From positions 1 to 10,991 of the forward strand of contig CAAGEB010000021.1 of assembly GCA_900768705.1 (NCBI GenBank): a stretch of DNA of 10,991 nucleotides. The letters are read 5' to 3'. Each line of letters opens with the position of its first letter. The stretch's first letter is position 1. Both the position numbers and the translations under genes were made by a program. The notes beneath the pieces are model-generated. The model was not told the DNA's origin. It saw only the letters and a list, made by a program, of their open reading frames with translations, and did no database searches. Source of the stretch: Oscillospiraceae bacterium. Its GTDB lineage: Bacteria > Bacillota > Clostridia > Oscillospirales > Ruminococcaceae. Below, one piece after another: positions 7,329 to 10,991 of the stretch.

Positions 7329-8831
7329 CTATCCTCCAATTGTCAGAGTGTGTAAAAATCTGTCAAAAGCCTGTCTGCCCGCTTCATTTCTCTTGAATAC
7401 GCCTGCGTCAAGCAGAACCTGCTCAAAAACCCTGCCCACCTCTGAGCGAATAATTTGCGAAGCATTTTCTTTCGTAATATCGGAATATTTGTGTGCAATC
7501 TCCTTTGCCCATTCTGCGTGACTTGCTGTCAAGGGATTAGTGTTAAGGTCTTTTTCCAACAGAAGCGCGTCTTTAACAGCGTCCAGTTCCTCCGCAAGGC
7601 GTGAGGGCAGAACTGCAAGTCCCATAACCTCGATAAGACCGATGTTTTCCTTTTTGATGTGGTGCAGTGAGGGATTTGGGTGAAACAGTCCCAGCGGACG
7701 TTCCTCGGTTGTGCGGTTGTTCCGCAGAACAAGATCGCATTCATAGCAGCTGCCGTTAATCCGGGCAATCGGCGTTATTGTGTTATGTGGGACGCCCTCT
7801 GTTACTGCAAAAATATCAGCTCTTTCATCGGTGTATGTGCGCCATTTGTTAAGGATATAGCTGCAGGCTGCGGATAGGGTTCTTCTGTTTTCGGATTTCA
7901 GACGGATAACAGACATTGGCCATTTTACAATTCCCGCCTGTACGCTTGAAAACTGCGGTATGCAGAAATTCTTTTCAATCTGCGCCTTTTCCATTGCAAA
8001 GGTATATCTTCCGCCCTGAAAATGCTCGTGGCTGAGAATTGAACCGCCAACAATGGGAAGGTCAGCATTTGAGCCTACAAAATAATGCGGCAGATAATCC
8101 AGAATATCAAACAGCTTCTCAAATACCGCCTCGTCAATTTTCATCGCAGTATGTTTTTCGTTGAACACAATACAATGCTCGTTATAATAGCCGTAGGGAG
8201 AGTATTGAAGCTGCCATTTTTCACCTAAAACAGTAATAGGCACGGGGCGAAGATTTTGTCTTGCAGGATGATTTATGTTACCGGCAAAGCCTGCGTTTTC
8301 GGGGCAGAGCTGGCATTTCGGATAAGCCGCTGCTTGCACCGCTTTTGCCGCCGCAATATCCTTCGGGTCCTTTTCGGGCTTGGAACGATTTATGGTGATA
8401 TCAAGCGTGCCATAATCGGATTCGTAAGTCCACTTCAAGTCCTTTTCAATTCTGCCTTTGCGGACATAGTTCAGCTTTTGGCTGAAATCAAAATACCAAT
8501 CCGTTGCAGCTTCGGGCGATTTCTCATAATTCCTACGAAATTCGGCTGTTACCTCTTTGGGCATCGGCGTAAGAATGCCCATAAGTTTAGTGTCAAACAG
8601 GTCGCAAAAAGCGGTTGTATCGGGGATAATTTTCTGTTGGCAGGCATAATCCACCAACGGATAAAGTATCTCGTCAATTTCTTCATTTCCGCACTCCGTC
8701 TGTGTTTCCTGCCAGTCGGTCAGCTGAAAGACCTCCATAAGCTGATTGCGAATGACATAAAAATCTTCTTCCGTTATCAGCTCATTTTTCAAAGCATAGC
8801 TTATCAGCCGCTGAATATCATCATAAATCAT
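7329..8831 (-). CDS. galT: UDP-glucose-hexose-1-phosphate uridylyltransferase, class II (Firmicutes type)
   Basis: This Leloir-pathway enzyme exchanges UMP between UDP-glucose and galactose-1-phosphate. At about 500 residues it is the long Firmicutes-type GalT rather than the roughly 350-residue enterobacterial form. It contains the SHEHFQGG active-site motif (H268 and H270 when counted from 8831; one of them carries the UMP) and a CQLCPE motif near 173. An in-frame ATG at 8837 exists, but AAGGAG is only 2 bp from it and 8 bp from the ATG at 8831, so I prefer 8831. No promoter is visible directly upstream. The gene lies next to remnants of an ABC operon on the same strand, so transcription may come from further right. 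It is tightly coupled to the downstream kinase. No galK or galE is in the window. Confidence 0.94.
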   Translation of the reverse strand: MIYDDIQRLISYALKNELITEEDFYVIRNQLMEVFQLTDWQETQTECGNEEIDEILYPLVDYACQQKIIPDTTAFCDLFDTKLMGILTPMPKEVTAEFRRNYEKSPEAATDWYFDFSQKLNYVRKGRIEKDLKWTYESDYGTLDITINRSKPEKDPKDIAAAKAVQAAAYPKCQLCPENAGFAGNINHPARQNLRPVPITVLGEKWQLQYSPYGYYNEHCIVFNEKHTAMKIDEAVFEKLFDILDYLPHYFVGSNADLPIVGGSILSHEHFQGGRYTFAMEKAQIEKNFCIPQFSSVQAGIVKWPMSVIRLKSENRRTLSAACSYILNKWRTYTDERADIFAVTEGVPHNTITPIARINGSCYECDLVLRNNRTTEERPLGLFHPNPSLHHIKKENIGLIEVMGLAVLPSRLAEELDAVKDALLLEKDLNTNPLTASHAEWAKEIAHKYSDITKENASQIIRSEVGRVFEQVLLDAGVFKRNEAGRQAFDRFLHTLTIGG

Positions 8832-8907
8832 AAGCATAACTCCTTACAGTTCTACCAAAACACATTAGCGCTGCGGTAATTACTGAAACAATTCTTTTTC
8901 TTTTCAT
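8821..8907 (-). pseudogene. Short ORF resembling a truncated secreted/lipoprotein signal peptide
   Basis: This 28-codon reading frame starts with ATG at 8907, about 18 bp after the ABC ATPase stop, behind a good AAGGAAGG ribosome binding site. The first 18 residues (MKRKRIVSVITAALMCFG) look exactly like the basic and hydrophobic part of a bacterial signal peptide, as on ABC substrate-binding lipoproteins. The remaining ten (RTVRSYAYDL) come from the galT ribosome binding site and start region, and the stop lies inside galT in another frame. The simplest reading is the 5' stump of a substrate-binding-protein gene whose remainder was deleted when galT became joined here. A real short leader peptide is an alternative. 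The breakpoint is probably between about 8838 and 8856. Confidence 0.5.
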
Positions 8908-8925
8908 AGTTTTTTCCTTCCTTGT

Positions 8926-9646
8926 TCAAAAAGTAATCATATCCGATTGTTTTATGTAAATGGAAACCTTTGTTCCCACCTGCATTCTATCCGCTGATAG
9001 AAATGTCCAGAGATTCTCTCCCCACTTAAGCTGAACACGGTAATTTTCGCCGAGAAACTGCACCGAAACGGCTTCGGCGGTAAACTTGTCTGATTCGCCG
9101 CAGTCGGAGAACCTTGCCTTTTCGGGGCGGAACATTTTTCTTTCATCAACCCAGTTTGATGACCCGATAAATTTTGCAACAAAAGGAGTTGCAGGCTTTG
9201 AATATATTTCCTCAGGAGAAGCGTACTGCCGGATAACGCCGCCGTCAAGCACCGCTATCTTATCGCTCATGCTCATAGCCTCCGTCTGGTCGTGTGTTAC
9301 GAAAACCGCGGTTATTCCAAGCCTTGATATAAGCTCCTTAAGCTCTGTGCGCATTTCTTCACGCAGAAGCGCGTCAAGGGCAGACAAGGGCTCGTCAAAA
9401 AGAATACATTCGGGCTCTATAACAATAGCTCTTGCAAAAGCGACCCTCTGCTGCTGCCCACCCGAAAGTTGGGACGGGTATCTTGCTGCAAACTCCTCAA
9501 GTCGGACTGCCCGTAGAGCATTCTTTACCTTTTCGTCAAGGTTTTCGGTACGTCGTGAAGCTCTTAGTCCGAAGGCAACATTTTCAAATACGGTCATGTG
9601 AGGCCAGAGGGCAAAATCCTGAAAAACGAAGCCCAGCCCACGCTTT
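8926..9646 (-). pseudogene. ABC importer ATPase (FbpC/PotA-like), 5' part removed by IS insertion
   Basis: The surviving C-terminal 239 codons begin at KRGLGFVFQDF, just before the Q-loop. They retain the signature LSGGQQQRVA, Walker B CILFDEP, the D-loop SALDA, the H-loop THD and a C-terminal TOBE-like extension. The Walker A half, about 70-80 residues, is missing because the IS inserted at 9646/9647. FALWPHMTV after the Q-loop is typical of ATPases for iron, polyamine, phosphonate or sugar uptake, so substrate is uncertain. A GTG at 9675 inside the IS is in frame and could add about ten IS-encoded residues, but a protein without Walker A cannot hydrolyse ATP. The missing half should lie beyond the right end of the window. 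The following gene is also broken (8821-8907). Confidence 0.85.
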
Positions 9647-9671
9647 TGGACTGCCCCAATTTGTGCGGACA
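9647..9671 (+). repeat. IS terminal inverted repeat, orfB-proximal end
   Basis: The repeat begins TGGACTGCCCC and ends CGGACA. It matches the inverted complement of 10967-10991 at 14 of 25 positions, with the first two bases and the final CGGACA identical. A related CCCCCTC-TATGGT sequence follows about 10 bp further in, mirroring CCCCTCC-TATGGT at the other end with a 3-bp length difference. Confidence 0.65.
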
Positions 9672-9707
9672 GCACAAAAGCCCCCTCTATGGTGTGAATA
9701 TTAGAAT

Positions 9708-10562
9708 TTAAGCAATGTACTGACTTCGTTTTTCAAGCGGAGTCAGTTTTGTTTTTAGTTGGATACGCGCATTGTTGTAGAAGTCAATGTACTGACTTAT
9801 GAGGAGGCGAGCCTCCTCATAAGTCTTGAGTTTCACCCGATAGATGCACTCTGTTTTGAGTATGGAAAAGAAATTTTCAGCCATAGCGTTATCATAAGGG
9901 TTCCCACGTCTTGACATTGACGGCGTAATGCGGTATGATTGTGTTAGCTTAAAATATCCGTGTGAGGTATATTGAAAGCCCTGGTCACTGTGGAGCTGCA
10001 ACTCTGCGGTGACCTTTTCCTTTCTCTTAGCTGCTTTTATCGTTTCTAATACAAGCTGTACATTCTGTGTTGTGCTTGTTTTGTAAGCAACTATGCTGTT
10101 GTCAAATAAATCTCTGATGACGGAAAGGTACAATACGCCTTGCTGTGTATGTATATATGAAATATCTGTAACCCATTTCTGATTTGGTCTTTCAGCATTG
10201 AAATCTCTGTTCAGCAGATTAGGATACCTGTGCAGAGCCTGACTGTAATGGCAATATTTCTTGCGTCTGATTACCGAAAGAAGATTGTATTTCTGCATTA
10301 CACGAAGTACTGTTTTAGGATTACAGTGAATTTCTTCACGTTCGAGCCAAAGGTGTACTCTGCGATAACCATAAGTTTTACCGCACTGTTCCTGACATTC
10401 CCTTATCTTTTCAGCAAGCGGTAAGTCCTTTGCCGGTATATCCATTCGCTTTAAGAAATCGTAATATCCACTTCTTGATACCTTAAAAAATCTGCACATT
10501 TCACTAATGGCATACTTCTCTCTATGACGATAGATTACGAGATATTTTACCGACGTTCTCAC
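9708..10562 (-). CDS. IS3-family transposase OrfB, DDE integrase core
   Basis: This 284-residue catalytic subunit cuts and joins IS ends. An N-terminal HTH-like segment (about 15-40) precedes the integrase core (about 120-280). The catalytic triad is complete: D133 in WVTDISY, D193 in LHSDQGFQYTS and E229 in NPYDNAMAENFF, with the 35-residue D-to-E spacing typical of the family. The C terminus ends normally (YIDFYNN...LTPLEKRSQY). Its GTG start overlaps the orfA stop as GTGA, with AGGAAGG just upstream, so it can be made by translational coupling. Many IS3 elements instead make an OrfAB fusion by -1 frameshifting. OrfB is in the -1 frame relative to orfA, but I see no classic A6G slippery run near the overlap. 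Confidence 0.95.
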   Translation of the reverse strand: MRTSVKYLVIYRHREKYAISEMCRFFKVSRSGYYDFLKRMDIPAKDLPLAEKIRECQEQCGKTYGYRRVHLWLEREEIHCNPKTVLRVMQKYNLLSVIRRKKYCHYSQALHRYPNLLNRDFNAERPNQKWVTDISYIHTQQGVLYLSVIRDLFDNSIVAYKTSTTQNVQLVLETIKAAKRKEKVTAELQLHSDQGFQYTSHGYFKLTQSYRITPSMSRRGNPYDNAMAENFFSILKTECIYRVKLKTYEEARLLISQYIDFYNNARIQLKTKLTPLEKRSQYIA

Positions 10563-10909
10563 TTCCTTCCTGTTAGCAAGAGAAAATCCCGCATCAGTTC
10601 GTTTTCCATTTCCAATCTCTTTATATATCTTTCTTTGCTTGCAAGTTCATACTGTAATTGTGTAAGCTTACTTAATTGCTGTACAGATGGCGGCAATTCG
10701 TCACCGTTTTTTCTTGGTCTTCCTTTTCTCTTTAATGTTATTCCAGCTCCTATTTTCCGTTGCTTTCTATTACGCCGTTTGAAGAAATCGTGCGTCTGTT
10801 CGTATGTCAATCCGTATTTTGCTCCTATTTCCTTTACTGTCATTCCTTGTTCCTTTAATTCTACCATTTCCTTTTCGTACTGCTGTATGTGTCTGTAACT
10901 TCTGGACAT
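10559..10909 (-). CDS. IS3-family transposase OrfA, DNA-binding subunit
   Basis: This 116-residue protein recognises IS ends and partners OrfB. A helix-turn-helix lies at about 15-45 (MTVKEIGAKYGLTYEQTHDFF), followed by a basic linker with GRPRK near 63-67. A leucine-zipper-like helix at about 78-112 (L, L, L, L, M spaced roughly every seven residues) would mediate multimerisation. The ATG at 10909 follows GGAGG at about 7 bp, and that ribosome binding site is one arm of the inverted repeat at 10917-10952. The stop overlaps the orfB start. Confidence 0.93.
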   Translation of the reverse strand: MSRSYRHIQQYEKEMVELKEQGMTVKEIGAKYGLTYEQTHDFFKRRNRKQRKIGAGITLKRKGRPRKNGDELPPSVQQLSKLTQLQYELASKERYIKRLEMENELMRDFLLLTGRK

Positions 10910-10916
10910 AAAAATT

Positions 10917-10952
10917 CCTCCTATGGCTTTTTTTACATTATACCATAGGAGG
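10917..10952 (-). promoter_or_regulatory. IS transposase promoter and RBS-hiding hairpin
   Basis: A perfect 10-bp inverted repeat (CCTCCTATGG at 10917-10926, CCATAGGAGG at 10943-10952) encloses a 16-bp loop. On the minus strand the loop carries a perfect TATAAT (10937-10942), and 17 bp upstream is TAGAAA (10960-10965; four of six matches to the -35 consensus). The arm nearest orfA contains its GGAGG ribosome binding site. Transcripts starting at this promoter, near 10930, lack the far arm and leave the site free. Transcripts entering from outside contain both arms and could fold to hide it. The layout is seen; the regulatory role is inferred from other IS elements. Confidence 0.7.
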
Positions 10953-10966
10953 GGATTTTTTTCTAT

Positions 10967-10991
10967 TGTCCGTTTTTACTGGACTTGTGCA
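10967..10991 (-). repeat. IS terminal inverted repeat, orfA-proximal end
   Basis: Read on the minus strand it starts TGCACAAGTCC and ends CGGACA, pairing with 9647-9671 at 14 of 25 positions. The outer base coincides with the point at which the 1-78 copy loses identity with this one, which supports it as the true element end. Confidence 0.7.

Larger units (their letters stand above)
9647..10991 (-). mobile_element. Complete IS3-family insertion sequence, about 1345 bp
   Basis: The element carries overlapping orfA and orfB transposase genes, with the DDE residues intact, and terminal inverted repeats starting 5'-TG. The left boundary at 9647 rests on two things: it is where the ABC ATPase homology stops, and it begins a 25-bp sequence matching the inverted right end at 14 of 25 positions, including an identical CGGACA block. 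The right boundary at 10991 rests on the point where the copy at 1-78 departs into unrelated DNA. Target duplication cannot be tested because the right flank is outside the window; the left flank is TTTT. The element appears functional. Confidence 0.85.
10914..10991. repeat. 78-bp exact direct repeat of bases 1-78 at the window end
   Basis: These bases match 1-78 without a mismatch, including two runs of seven T. The match reaches the first and last base of the window exactly. The repeat comprises the orfA-proximal IS end from within the leader to the outermost base. This is the pattern expected when an assembly breaks at a repeated element. Confidence 0.95.

Noticed and set aside
9660..9707. 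Terminator after orfB
   Set aside because: Only a 5-bp stem (TTGTG/CACAA) is present, without a T run on the minus strand.
1..10991. A 10.9-kb circular plasmid or phage inferred from the terminal overlap
   Set aside because: No replication, mobilisation or phage gene is present, the content is ordinary chromosomal metabolism, and the overlap coincides with an IS end without a matching target duplication.
1..10991. A composite transposon with two direct IS copies carrying the sugar genes
   Set aside because: Only 78 bp of the left copy is visible, and any segment between two IS copies in an assembly would look like this; mobility as a unit is not supported.
1..10991. CRISPR arrays, tRNA or rRNA genes, toxin-antitoxin or defence modules
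   Set aside because: I saw no regularly spaced repeats, no tRNA-like sequence and no proteins of these types on either strand.

Overview
The window looks like a chromosomal fragment from an anaerobic, plant- or glycan-degrading Clostridia-type Bacillota (Ruminococcus/Oscillospiraceae-like). The evidence is AGGAGG-type ribosome binding sites, sigma-A-like promoters with 17-bp spacers, a multidomain membrane-anchored GH5 enzyme with Big_2-like modules, and a GH31 enzyme closely resembling my recollection of the Blautia (Ruminococcus) obeum alpha-glucosidase. This taxonomic placement is inference; there is no rRNA or marker gene.

Layout, left to right. Bases 1-78 are the end of an IS3-family element. 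A large secreted, membrane-anchored GH5 glycosidase (117-3062, minus) follows, with a clear promoter. A 347-bp intergenic region carries a strong bidirectional terminator and a possible small RNA. Next come a cytoplasmic GH31 alpha-glucosidase (3410-5389, minus) and a divergently transcribed AraC-family regulator (5517-6380, plus). The regulator ends 11 bp inside a convergent two-gene operon on the minus strand: a class II galactose-1-phosphate uridylyltransferase (7329-8831) followed by a PfkB sugar kinase (6370-7326). Upstream of galT is wreckage of an ABC importer operon: a 28-codon reading frame that looks like a substrate-binding-protein signal peptide cut short, and an ATPase gene missing its Walker A half. 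The cut in the ATPase is the left end of a complete, apparently intact IS3-family element (9647-10991, orfA and orfB on the minus strand).

How it fits together. The GH5 enzyme probably cuts a beta-glucan-type polysaccharide at the cell surface. The GH31 enzyme hydrolyses imported alpha-glucosides in the cytoplasm, probably under the neighbouring AraC regulator. GalT and the kinase feed galactose and a second sugar, probably fructose, into central metabolism. They need not form one pathway.

The first 78 bases are identical to the last 78. They coincide exactly with an IS end, which is best explained by an assembly contig terminating at a repeated IS rather than by a small circular replicon. 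I see no wholly new system. The most distinctive observations are the IS regulatory hairpin that can hide the transposase ribosome binding site from read-through transcripts, the doubly broken ABC operon, the candidate small RNA, and the unassigned module in the GH5 protein.
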